NCBI GenBank assembly: GCA_028817895.1
Contig: JAPPOQ010000043.1
Coordinates: forward strand, 62,001-126,000
Reading direction: 5' to 3'
Source: Ahrensia sp.
GTDB lineage: Bacteria > Pseudomonadota > Alphaproteobacteria > Rhizobiales > Rhizobiaceae
DNA length: 64,000 nt
Below are positions 26,636-35,479 of the stretch, one piece after another. The position numbers and the translations under genes are program-made. The notes beneath the pieces were generated by a model. The model was not told the origin of the DNA, did no database searches, and was given only the letters and a program-made list of their open reading frames with translations. The first letter of the stretch is position 1, and each line of letters starts with the position of its first letter.

Positions 26636-27808
26636 TTATTGGCTCCCAAAGGCCGCACAGCTTGACTCCGGTCTGTCAACTCCGAGCGTATCCAACTCAT
26701 TGAACTGATGCAGAAACCCTTCCAACGGCGCAAGCGCGACGACCGCGCGTTGTGTCACCAGCGGAATGGGCTGGCGCAACTGGCCGTTCCAGGTGCGAAA
26801 GGTGAGCTTTCGGCCTTTGAACCCTGCCAGTTCAAACTGTTCGCCAAGCATATAGTCGCGCAACGTTGTCACTTCGCCCGTTGCGGTGCGCGTGACTGCT
26901 TCACCGACGGACCGAACAGCGGCCCACGCAGCATAATCGATGGAGCGCATGGAACGTTCGGCGAGCTTCGCAAACCGGCTTTGCAACTGCGCCGCGCCAT
27001 GCTGTTCCACAACACGGCTCCAGGCCACCGGGGTGAGACCGGATGACCCGGCGACGGGACGCGGTTGCCAGGTCTGGTAAGCGATGTAGCGGGCATAATC
27101 ATCGGCTTCATCGGCGATGATCAGCATGTCGTGGTCGGGCAAGTCTTGCGTAAAGAGCGGGACTTCGCGGGCAGCGTTGCGGCGCATGTCTGCATCGAAT
27201 GTCCAATCCTTGCGTTCCACCAGTCTCAGCCGAAACTTGGTCGCGCTCTGTTCAAGGGCTGCTGCAAAGGCCTGATCGCCCTCCCGAGCGCCCGCGACAA
27301 GGGCCCAGCGTGGCCACTTCTTCCACACCGCAAACTGGGCAAGACTGTCGGCCAGCATGGCCCGGGACGGGAGTGTATGGAGCAAATTGGCACGACAGGC
27401 GTCACGACGCAGGCCGTTGTCGGCGTCCGACACGTTGAACAAGACCGCGTCCTTGGCTTCCGGTAGATCGGCAATGGCGAGAAGATCATCTTTCGGCATA
27501 TCGAGCAGCAGCAGCTTGCTTTGGGCCAGCATTGTGCGTGCGGCAGCGAGGATATCACCGTCTTGCGCAACAATTTGTTCTTCCAGCGTGTAGTTGTGGC
27601 CGAGGAATCGCCCCGTTGTTGCATTGTCAGCCAGACCCAGTCTTGCACCCGCCAGGCCTTCGTCCTCAGGGAGCGGATCGAGATTGGACAGAACGGCTGG
27701 CGGCGGCACTTCACGCTGGAGATACCCAATGGAAATGTCGATGGGATCCGCCGGATACGCCGTAACGCATTTGAGGCAAAACAGAGCCATCGAAATCCAT
27801 CTGAGCAT
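26636..27808 (-). CDS. Periplasmic binding protein of PQQ-alcohol ABC system
   Basis: A 390-residue secreted protein of the branched-chain amino-acid-binding-like class associated with PQQ-dependent alcohol dehydrogenases. Signal peptide MLRWISMALFCLKCVTAYPA, then DISIGYLQREVPPPAVLSNL, a region matching the family N-lobe. C-lobe segments such as AAWAAVRSVGEAVTR and a FRTWNGQLRQPI end are normal. The ATG is preceded by GAGGG. The much longer open frame extends 119 codons into the divergent promoter region and was rejected. It is the first gene of the minus-strand accessory operon. Confidence 0.88.
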   Translation of the reverse strand: MLRWISMALFCLKCVTAYPADPIDISIGYLQREVPPPAVLSNLDPLPEDEGLAGARLGLADNATTGRFLGHNYTLEEQIVAQDGDILAAARTMLAQSKLLLLDMPKDDLLAIADLPEAKDAVLFNVSDADNGLRRDACRANLLHTLPSRAMLADSLAQFAVWKKWPRWALVAGAREGDQAFAAALEQSATKFRLRLVERKDWTFDADMRRNAAREVPLFTQDLPDHDMLIIADEADDYARYIAYQTWQPRPVAGSSGLTPVAWSRVVEQHGAAQLQSRFAKLAERSMRSIDYAAWAAVRSVGEAVTRTATGEVTTLRDYMLGEQFELAGFKGRKLTFRTWNGQLRQPIPLVTQRAVVALAPLEGFLHQFNELDTLGVDRPESSCAAFGSQ

Positions 27809-27968
27809 TGCATACACCCTCGCTTGTGCAAGCACGGCCACGCAGATTTGCAGAAGTGGGATGCCAAAATCAATTCCTACCAAAGGATACTGATTTTTGG
27901 CTCGCATGCTCTGGATCGAGTGTGACAGCTTGTCGTAAACTGGCTCATCACGACGGGGAGGAGACATC

Positions 27969-28685
27969 GTGACCAAATCCAAGTTCATGCTCTGCGCGGT
28001 GAGCGTTGCCGTGCTTCTTTCAATCGCAACACTCGGCAAGGTCGGTGCGCATGGAGATGTTGCGCCGCAGGCGGTCGATATTTCCGGCCTGCCAACGTTG
28101 GGTGAGGAATGGCTGGAAGAAAATCCCTGGCGTGACCCTGAAGGGGAGTACTGGAAACGCGCCATCGAAGTTGGCTCATCCGGCTACAATTCCAATTGCG
28201 CGCGCTGCCATGGTTTGGGTGCGGTGTCTGGCGGCCTGGCGCCAGACCTTCGCTATTTGAGCGCGGACATTGACGGCGATGAATGGTATGTCGAACGCTA
28301 CATAAACGGCTACACACAGGGCGGTATCACCAAGATGCCGGCGTTTGGGGAACTGCTGGGCCAAGAGGCGGCCTGGGCGATTCGCACCTATTTGGAAACC
28401 CGCCCGGACACCGATATGCTGGCCGATCACACGCCCGCGCTAACAGATATTCGAGACAAGCTGACGGCATTAGCGGGCGAGCAGAAGACGGTTTCTGAGT
28501 TGGAAGCTGATGTCGCTTCGCTCAAGGCCAGCATGGAAGACATCGCCTCCAAGATCGAATCAGCGTCCGGCGCACCGGTTGCAGATTCGGTGGCCTCCAA
28601 AGCTGCTGCGGAACTGGATGGCAGTGATGGCAGCGTCGCCAGGGCGGCTGAGACGTTGAAGGTCGGCCTGTCGGCTGCGAAATAG
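27969..28685 (+). CDS. Cytochrome c (PedF/c-550 type) with C-terminal coiled coil
   Basis: A 238-residue secreted cytochrome, probably the direct electron acceptor of the quinoprotein dehydrogenase. Signal peptide at the N-terminus, heme attachment at Cys77-Ala-Arg-Cys80-His81, and the axial methionine likely Met123 in TKMPAFGEL. The GTG start follows GGGGAGGA. After about residue 150 comes an unusual tail of some 88 residues, rich in Ala, Ser, Asp and Glu with a heptad-like pattern (VSELEADVASLKASMEDI), predicted coiled coil. The family core is normal; the tail is not usual in PedF or XoxG. Confidence 0.93.
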   Translation: MTKSKFMLCAVSVAVLLSIATLGKVGAHGDVAPQAVDISGLPTLGEEWLEENPWRDPEGEYWKRAIEVGSSGYNSNCARCHGLGAVSGGLAPDLRYLSADIDGDEWYVERYINGYTQGGITKMPAFGELLGQEAAWAIRTYLETRPDTDMLADHTPALTDIRDKLTALAGEQKTVSELEADVASLKASMEDIASKIESASGAPVADSVASKAAAELDGSDGSVARAAETLKVGLSAAK

Positions 28686-28696
28686 GCAGGCCTGCC

Positions 28697-29611
28697 ATGT
28701 TGGTGCGCATGCTCGTCGGTTTCTTCGCGTTTGTCTGTGCTGCGCTGGTTTGTGCACCGGCGCAGGCGCAAAACTGCGCCAATGTGAAATCGGGATTGGA
28801 TGCCAATCGCAAGCCTCAGAATACGGGGCGAGACATCATTGGGAAAAGCCTCGATGAAATTGTCGAACGCGGCTGGATCGAGTTTGCAGTCTATGAGGAT
28901 TTTGCGCCCTATTCCTACAAAAAGGGCAGCAAGCTTGTCGGCGTGGACATCGATGTCGGTGAACTGATTGCGCAGGAACTGGGTGTGGATGCGCGTTTTC
29001 GTGCGGTTGCTGCGGGTGAGAATGTTGACGCCGATATGCGCTTCAATGTCTGGAAAGGTCCGCTGATTGGCGGGCGTGTCGCCAATGTCATGCTGCACGT
29101 GCCGTATAATCGCGAACTGGCCTGCCGCAATGAGCAGGTTGTTCTTAACGGTCAGTACTTCAACGAGACGATCGCAATTGCCTATTCAAAGGCGAAATAT
29201 CCCGAAGACCCGCCTGTGCCCGCCTATTTTCGGTTCGACACGGTTGGCGTGGAGAACGACACGATTGCCGACTTCTACCTGTCCGGCATTGGCGGTGGGC
29301 AGCTTTTGCCGCAGATGCGTCGCTATCCAAACTATGAGGCTGCGATGACGGCGCTGGCCCAGGGCGAAGTCGATGCGGTCATGGGTCCGCTTGCGCAGCT
29401 GGAACACGGTTTAACCGATCAACTTGCCGTGCATCGCCCGCCACTGCCGGGACTTGGCGCTTCATCATGGACATTGGGGGTTGCCGTGAGGCATAGTTGG
29501 CGTCCATTAAGCTATTCAGTTGACGATGCTATTCGCGCCGGAGTGGGGGATGGCAGAATGAAGGCCATATTTGAAAAACATGGCCTGACATTCACGCCGC
29601 CGGAGTGGTAG
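28697..29611 (+). CDS. Quinoprotein-associated periplasmic binding protein (XoxJ/MoxJ-like)
   Basis: A 304-residue extracellular solute-binding family 3 protein with a signal peptide ending near AQAQNC. The first mature segment and the AVYEDFAPYSYKKGSKLVGVDIDVG strand-turn region are typical of the MoxJ/XoxJ relatives encoded beside PQQ dehydrogenases. XoxJ is thought to help activate the enzyme, perhaps in cofactor or lanthanide loading. The gene follows the cytochrome gene by 11 nt. Confidence 0.9.
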   Translation: MLVRMLVGFFAFVCAALVCAPAQAQNCANVKSGLDANRKPQNTGRDIIGKSLDEIVERGWIEFAVYEDFAPYSYKKGSKLVGVDIDVGELIAQELGVDARFRAVAAGENVDADMRFNVWKGPLIGGRVANVMLHVPYNRELACRNEQVVLNGQYFNETIAIAYSKAKYPEDPPVPAYFRFDTVGVENDTIADFYLSGIGGGQLLPQMRRYPNYEAAMTALAQGEVDAVMGPLAQLEHGLTDQLAVHRPPLPGLGASSWTLGVAVRHSWRPLSYSVDDAIRAGVGDGRMKAIFEKHGLTFTPPEW

Positions 29612-29655
29612 CCAAAGGCGAGCAGAGGGGTTTCGCCTGGGAGGAGGAATGGACC

Positions 29656-30480
29656 ATGAAACTTCGACTGGGAAGACTGGGACTGGGAAAGTTGGGCTTT
29701 GCGCTGGCTCTGCAAGGGGTCGTGGCACTTGGCACCGCAACATCGGCCCTTGCGGTCGATGACACCAAGGTGAAGCTCGATGACCCGTTGAAGACGGGCA
29801 TGTTCGCTTACCATCAAAAACTGATCCTGGGCGATCCGGACAAGATCACCTTTGACGAGCGCGTCATCGTGCGTGCACCGGTTTCAGCCGAAGACAGTCT
29901 CAATGTGCCGGTGACGGTGGACGCGACCGCCATTGCTGATGTGCGGCGCATTGTGCTTTTCGTCGATTACGGTCCGATTCCGAAGATCCTCACCTACTGG
30001 CCCCAAAGGGCTCAGCCGAAACTGTCGTTCCGTTTCAAAATCGACCAGGCGACACCAGTGCGCGCTGCGGTGGAGACCACTTCTGGTGCTTGGCATGTTG
30101 GCCACACCATCATCGATGCGGCGGGCGGGGGATGCACTGCGCCCGCAGTAGCCTATGCCTCTGACGACTGGGAGGAAGAGCTTGGCAAGGTCTATGCCTC
30201 TGTCTGGCCCGATCGCGGGCGTGTGCGGATGGTCGTCGATCATCCGATGGATACGGGGCTCGCCGGAGATATCCCCATGTTCATAATCCAGAAGCTGCAG
30301 CTGGATGATCTCGACGGCACCAAGCTTGCACAAATTGATCTGCACGAACCGGTCAATGAAGACCCGGCCTTCACACTGTATTTCGAGAAGGGCGCCCTGA
30401 AAGACAAGCTGCGTATTCATGGGCGCGACAATAACGGCAATCCAATCGACGCCATCGCTTCGGCTCAAGTAACGCAATGA
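29656..30480 (+). CDS. Quinoprotein-associated SoxYZ-like carrier
   Basis: A 274-residue secreted protein in which a SoxY-like part is followed by a SoxZ-like part, as in the fused SoxYZ family linked to quinoprotein dehydrogenases. The signal peptide is long and Gly/Leu rich (MKLRLGRLGLGKLGFALAL). A single cysteine, Cys160 in GGGCTAPA, corresponds to the swinging-arm cysteine of SoxY, though it is internal here rather than terminal. The ATG follows GGAGGAGG. It overlaps the metallohydrolase gene as ATGA. Confidence 0.88.
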   Translation: MKLRLGRLGLGKLGFALALQGVVALGTATSALAVDDTKVKLDDPLKTGMFAYHQKLILGDPDKITFDERVIVRAPVSAEDSLNVPVTVDATAIADVRRIVLFVDYGPIPKILTYWPQRAQPKLSFRFKIDQATPVRAAVETTSGAWHVGHTIIDAAGGGCTAPAVAYASDDWEEELGKVYASVWPDRGRVRMVVDHPMDTGLAGDIPMFIIQKLQLDDLDGTKLAQIDLHEPVNEDPAFTLYFEKGALKDKLRIHGRDNNGNPIDAIASAQVTQ

Positions 30481-31508
30481 GGCGCGGCAAGTCGCCCGCT
30501 TCGGCGGGCCATGCGGGCCAGCTGACCAGACGTGCGGCGGCAGGAGCAATTGCGTCTGCCGGACTGATCGCCGCAACAGGATTGACTCTTGGCAGCGCGA
30601 TCCAGGCTCCACCGGCAAGCGCTGCGATCAAAAACGGAAATTATGATCTTGTTCCGCGTCAAGTGGCTGACGGCGTCTGGTTTGTTGAAGGTGCGAGGGA
30701 GTATTTCACGCAGGACAATGGTGGTGACATCGTCAATTGCGTGCTGATTGAAACCGATGCGGGTATGGTCATTATTGATACCGGGGTGTCGCTGAAATAC
30801 GGACAGGCCTTGCGTCAGGCCGCGGCCTCTTTGAGCGGACTTGGAATCGCTGCCAGCTTCAACACGCACCACCACCCCGACCATTGGTTCGGAAACCAGG
30901 TTTTTGCGGATCGTCCAATCTATGCGTTGGGAGAGACCGCTTCGCTTGCCCGCGCGGAAGGCGACGGATTTTCCGATGGCATGTATCGTCTGCTTGGCAA
31001 TTGGATGCGTGGCACGGAAACCACGCCGCCGACCCAGACCATCACATCGTCCAGCATCACCATCGGAGGGCGCATTTTCGTGCTGTATCCGCTTTCCGGC
31101 CATACCGGAGCGGACCTGGCCTTGCTGGACAAGAAGACCGGGACACTGATCACCGGCGATCTGGCCTTTTATGAACGAGCGCCCACGACACCGCACGCCG
31201 ATCTGCCGAAATGGTATGAGGCCCTCGACGCGCTTGCTGCCGTGGAGGCGGCGCTGATCATACCTGGGCATGGGCCGGAAGATCGTGACGGCCAATCGCT
31301 TGAACAGACCCGAACCTACCTCACATGGTTGGAGACCGGCCTGAAGCAGGCGGCGGCTGAAGGGCTGGACATGGTTGAAATAATGGAGGAAACCCTTCTA
31401 CCGGACGCTTTCAAGAACCTCGGAGCCATGCCGCAAGAGTTTCACCGTTCTGTTTCGCATCTCTATCCGGCGATTGAACGCCAGGCGATGCCGCTTTCCA
31501 ATTTGTGA
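30477..31508 (+). CDS. Quinoprotein relay zinc metallohydrolase (SoxH-like MBL fold)
   Basis: A 343-residue metallo-beta-lactamase fold hydrolase. The zinc motif HxHxDH-like sequence is THHHPDHW, at residues 130-137, with further ligands in PLSGHTGADLAL and IIPGHGPED. The N-terminus has a twin-arginine motif (LTRRAAAGAI at 16-25) followed by a hydrophobic stretch, so Tat export of a folded metal enzyme is likely. Such proteins accompany SoxYZ-like carriers next to PQQ dehydrogenases; the substrate on the carrier cysteine is unknown. Confidence 0.9.
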   Translation: MRRGKSPASAGHAGQLTRRAAAGAIASAGLIAATGLTLGSAIQAPPASAAIKNGNYDLVPRQVADGVWFVEGAREYFTQDNGGDIVNCVLIETDAGMVIIDTGVSLKYGQALRQAAASLSGLGIAASFNTHHHPDHWFGNQVFADRPIYALGETASLARAEGDGFSDGMYRLLGNWMRGTETTPPTQTITSSSITIGGRIFVLYPLSGHTGADLALLDKKTGTLITGDLAFYERAPTTPHADLPKWYEALDALAAVEAALIIPGHGPEDRDGQSLEQTRTYLTWLETGLKQAAAEGLDMVEIMEETLLPDAFKNLGAMPQEFHRSVSHLYPAIERQAMPLSNL

Positions 31509-31521
31509 GCGGGATTTTGCG

Positions 31522-32193
31522 ATGCGTATCCTTATTCTCGACGATCATCCACTTTTTCGCGAGGCATTTCGCAGCGCGATAGAATCGGCTTGCAGCAGCA
31601 TAGTGGTGGTGGAGGCCGAGACTCACGCGCAGGGGCTAGATCGACTTGCCGAAGACAGCCAGTTCGATCTGATCATGCTCGATCTGAGCGTGCCAGATAC
31701 GAAGGGCTATTTTGGACTGAGTGACCTGAGGGCCCGATACCCAAAGATACCTATTGGCGTTGTATCCGGTCATGAAGAGCCTCGGGTGATCAAGGATGTC
31801 ATGGCGCAGGGCGCATTGGGTTTTATTCCGAAGTCCACCCGCCGCCCAGATCTCATTAAGGCGGTGATGCAGATCCTTGACGGCGAGATTTTTCTTCCGC
31901 CCGACTATTGCGAGCCTCAGGACGGCGCCGACGATGCACAGCGGTCACTCCTGTTGCAGCGTGTCGCATCGCTGACACCTCAGCAGTTGCGTGTGCTCAA
32001 CATGCTGCGTGACGGACTGCTCAACAAACAGATTGCCTATGAACTGGATGTCGGGGAAACCACGGTGAAGGCGCATGTCTCCGAAATCTTGCGCAAGCTG
32101 GGTGTGCACAGCCGTACGCAGGTGGTCATCGAGATCGGCAAGATCGATATTGACGGCGTTTGGGATTCGATCAGTTCTGATCAAGACTCGTAA
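31522..32193 (+). CDS. LuxR-family response regulator (ExaE/ErbR-like)
   Basis: A 223-residue regulator with a receiver domain and a C-terminal helix-turn-helix of the LuxR/FixJ class. Receiver acidic residues are in ILDDHPLFREAF, and the phospho-acceptor Asp lies in IMLDLSVPDTKG; FIPKSTRR gives the conserved Lys. The DNA-binding part is LTPQQLRVLNMLRDGLLNKQIAYELDVGETTVKAH. Placement after the cytochrome and carrier genes and opposite a hybrid kinase suggests it controls the quinoprotein island, as ExaE/AgmR does in Pseudomonas. The start is an ATG 14 nt after the previous gene. Confidence 0.92.
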   Translation: MRILILDDHPLFREAFRSAIESACSSIVVVEAETHAQGLDRLAEDSQFDLIMLDLSVPDTKGYFGLSDLRARYPKIPIGVVSGHEEPRVIKDVMAQGALGFIPKSTRRPDLIKAVMQILDGEIFLPPDYCEPQDGADDAQRSLLLQRVASLTPQQLRVLNMLRDGLLNKQIAYELDVGETTVKAHVSEILRKLGVHSRTQVVIEIGKIDIDGVWDSISSDQDS

Positions 32194-32199
32194 TTGTTG

Positions 32200-33558
32200 C
32201 TACGACGTTCGTACGCTGTTGATCAGGTGGGACATCAGGGCCCGCAGAGCGCCGGGCTTGATGGGCTTCACCAAGACCTCAACTCCAAGACGCCTGACGG
32301 TTTGATCGAGATTGTGGCACGGCTTGCCCGTCGCAATGATGACCGGGCATCGGTCTCCCGTCGTCGACCACACATTGGCGACTGCATCCGTGCCCCGCTC
32401 CTCATTGTCGAGATGCTGGTCTGCAATGATGATGTCGGGCCGCCATTTGCGGCGCTGCAACATGGTGATGGCATCCTTGCCTGTGGCAACGCAAATGGGC
32501 CCGCATTGCCAGGCCATGAGCAATCGCATCATCGCTTCGGCAACGCTTCTGTCGTTTTCAAGAAGAAGGACACGTGTTCCTTCAAGGCATGCAAGAGCCG
32601 AACCGGCTTTGTCCGATCCATGCCCGACCCGATCCATGTCTGCTGAAGCCTGAAGGCGCGCGCAAATGCGAAATGTCGTGCCCCGGCGGGTTTTCGATTT
32701 GAGCTGCAAGGGATGGTCCAACGTCGCGGCCATGCGCTTGACGATGGAAAGGCCAAGCCCCAGACCCACATCCTCCTCTCCGGCGTAGCCTGGCGCAATA
32801 TTTCCCCGATGAAACTCCTGAAAAACCTGCTCGCGCATCGACTCGCAAATGCCGTGCCCGGTGTCGTGAACTTCGATGGATGCAATATTGCCGCGCCGTC
32901 GCGCCGCCACCAGCACGCCACCCTTGCTTGTGTATCGCAGCGCGTTTGAAACCAGATTCTGGAGAATACGGCGCAACATGGTCGCATCGCTTGCGACGAC
33001 AGCGCCGCTCGGCCGAAAAGTCAGCTTCAAGCCCTTCCCTGCGGCAATGGGTTCAAAGTCCGATCTCAGAGCGTCAAACAGAGGGTCGAGTGGGACAGCT
33101 TCAATAGAAGGTTGCATCACACCAGCATCAAGACGCGAAATGTCCAAAAGAGTGCTGAGTAGACGGCTCATGGTTTCAAGAGATCTCTCAACCTGCTGCA
33201 CAAGCTCATGGCCCTGGCGGGTCGTTTGGACATCTCCAAGGACCGACATGGACAGAATGGCAGCGTTGAGCGGCTGCAAGACATCGTGGCTGGCGGCTGC
33301 GAGGAAGGAGGTTTTCGATCGGTTGGCCTGCTCTGCGGCCTCCTTGGCAAGTGCCAGTTCCTCGTTGATCTGCTCCATGCGATGCATGGCGTTTGTAAGC
33401 TCGTCGGTGCGTCGGCGCACCTGGCCTTCCAGCGAAAGAGCGGTTTGAAAAAGCGAGAAGGAATTGCCTTGTTGATCCAGCACCGTTTCAACACGGTTCA
33501 TCAGAGCGGCATTGATCCGCTTGAGCTGGTCAGGATCGTCAATCTCGTCAAGCCTCAT
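32200..33558 (-). CDS. Hybrid histidine kinase with C-terminal receiver (NahK/ErcS'-like)
   Basis: A 452-residue kinase with no membrane segments. An N-terminal coiled region (SLEGQVRRRTDELTNAMHRM) leads into a HisKA domain with the phospho-His in AAASHDVLQPLN. An HATPase domain follows (NLVSNALRY; HDTGHGI; GLGLGLSIVKRM), then a receiver domain with IIADQHLD as probable phospho-acceptor and LVKPIKPG. It overlaps the FIST gene, as ATGA, and converges on the response regulator. Such NahK/ErcS'-type kinases with a FIST partner are known around ethanol oxidation regulons. Confidence 0.9.
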   Translation of the reverse strand: MRLDEIDDPDQLKRINAALMNRVETVLDQQGNSFSLFQTALSLEGQVRRRTDELTNAMHRMEQINEELALAKEAAEQANRSKTSFLAAASHDVLQPLNAAILSMSVLGDVQTTRQGHELVQQVERSLETMSRLLSTLLDISRLDAGVMQPSIEAVPLDPLFDALRSDFEPIAAGKGLKLTFRPSGAVVASDATMLRRILQNLVSNALRYTSKGGVLVAARRRGNIASIEVHDTGHGICESMREQVFQEFHRGNIAPGYAGEEDVGLGLGLSIVKRMAATLDHPLQLKSKTRRGTTFRICARLQASADMDRVGHGSDKAGSALACLEGTRVLLLENDRSVAEAMMRLLMAWQCGPICVATGKDAITMLQRRKWRPDIIIADQHLDNEERGTDAVANVWSTTGDRCPVIIATGKPCHNLDQTVRRLGVEVLVKPIKPGALRALMSHLINSVRTS

Positions 33559-34733
33559 TGCGCCTTACCGCCTTTCGAAAAGCCAAAGGCAACACCGGTC
33601 AGCGTCTGGTTCAAATGCATGGAATGAAACTGTTCGCCATAGGTGTTGAAGCCCAGCACATTGTGGTTCCGGTAGATGTTCGAGATGCTGTGCGTCACTT
33701 GCCGGTTATGGGCATCGATACGCCTCAGAACGCAGTCAAATCCAAGAATGAAGTCGAGGCCACCCAATCTCGATTCAATGTCGGACAACGCCTTGCTCGT
33801 CGACCTCGCCATGCCGGTTTGCTCCGCGACTGTCAGCACGATGCCGTCATCAATGGCGCAGAAGAAAGACAGTGAGTGATCGTCATTCACCTTCTGGATT
33901 GAGCGGCAATAATATTCGCCGCCAACCCGCATGATGAGAGGATGCGATGCGAAGCTCTGTGGTGTCAGGGTTTCGGGGTCCGTTCCTATGATGTTTGCAT
34001 AGGCAATCGCCGCAGGAGCCCCGTTCAACTCGTAAACGATACGCTGATCGGGTTGCGATCTGGTGACGACGAGTTTTTCGTTGCTGGGAATGAAATTGTC
34101 GATCTTGAACTGCTCGACCGGAAGCGCTGTATTGACCAGAATCAGGATGGCTTCATTCGTGACGATCTCGCCATTTAAGATCAGTGCTGTGTTTTCAAAG
34201 TCGAGATTGTCGCCTGCCGACCCCCCCAAAAAGGGCAAATCGTCGAGACCCCAATGAATGGCGGCGGTAACTGTCTCCTCCATGAAGGATGCGCCATCCA
34301 GCAAACAAAGGCCGAAGCTGGTGCCGCCTTCGACCGAATCGACAAAGGTTTTCTTGTGTCGACGAACCTGATCGACGATCGCGTCCATGCCACCTTCCTT
34401 CACGGAGGTGAGGCTGAATGCGGCCAGTTGGAAACGCTGCTTCGGAAACAAAAGGATTAGAATCTGGTCTTCATCGAGGCCGTTTGGCGTCAGTTCGCCG
34501 GCCGTCGAGCACGCTGCGTAAGGAACGTTGCCTGCGCAGGCAGACATCATTGAAACCACATCGGTTGCATCACAGCATGTCTTTGAAAAATATATGATTG
34601 CAAAGCCGAAATCGTCCGCCGCATTGGCAGAAGAAAGCAGATCGAATAGCGAGTCCGGCCCGGATTCATCGCTGTGCAGGCAAACAAGTCCGCTCGCGAA
34701 GCGACGATGCCGGGCCCGATTTCCGGCAAGCAT
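33555..34733 (-). CDS. FIST-domain signal sensor protein
   Basis: A 392-residue protein with FIST_N and FIST_C domains, proposed to bind small ligands such as amino acids and to feed two-component systems. N-domain landmarks include YAACSTAGELTPNGLD and LGGSAGDNLDFENTAL; the C-domain has FGFSKGGKAQ at the end and HSISNIYRNHNVLGFNTYGEQ. No signal peptide is seen. Its stop overlaps the start of the hybrid kinase gene, so they are expected to work as a pair that senses a cytoplasmic metabolite of alcohol oxidation (inference). Confidence 0.9.
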   Translation of the reverse strand: MLAGNRARHRRFASGLVCLHSDESGPDSLFDLLSSANAADDFGFAIIYFSKTCCDATDVVSMMSACAGNVPYAACSTAGELTPNGLDEDQILILLFPKQRFQLAAFSLTSVKEGGMDAIVDQVRRHKKTFVDSVEGGTSFGLCLLDGASFMEETVTAAIHWGLDDLPFLGGSAGDNLDFENTALILNGEIVTNEAILILVNTALPVEQFKIDNFIPSNEKLVVTRSQPDQRIVYELNGAPAAIAYANIIGTDPETLTPQSFASHPLIMRVGGEYYCRSIQKVNDDHSLSFFCAIDDGIVLTVAEQTGMARSTSKALSDIESRLGGLDFILGFDCVLRRIDAHNRQVTHSISNIYRNHNVLGFNTYGEQFHSMHLNQTLTGVAFGFSKGGKAQ

Positions 34734-34895
34734 GGCTCAAAACTCCTCCCAATGGGAATGATTATACGATGGATTGAGAGCGATCAAAGCGCCACGTTGG
34801 CACAAAGTACAGATGCGCCCAATTGGTAGTTGATCTCACGGGGTGTCCATGATTGGCTGCGCTTGGAATTGGACAGTTTGCCGGGAGGAATTTGG

Positions 34896-35387
<492 letters not shown>

Positions 35388-35479
35388 AGCGGCTCAAAAG
35401 TCGCGGCGCCGCCCCTTTGGAACTGAGGAGCGAAAAAGGGCGCTGCACTGTCTCATGACATTTATTGGGAGAAGGACAT

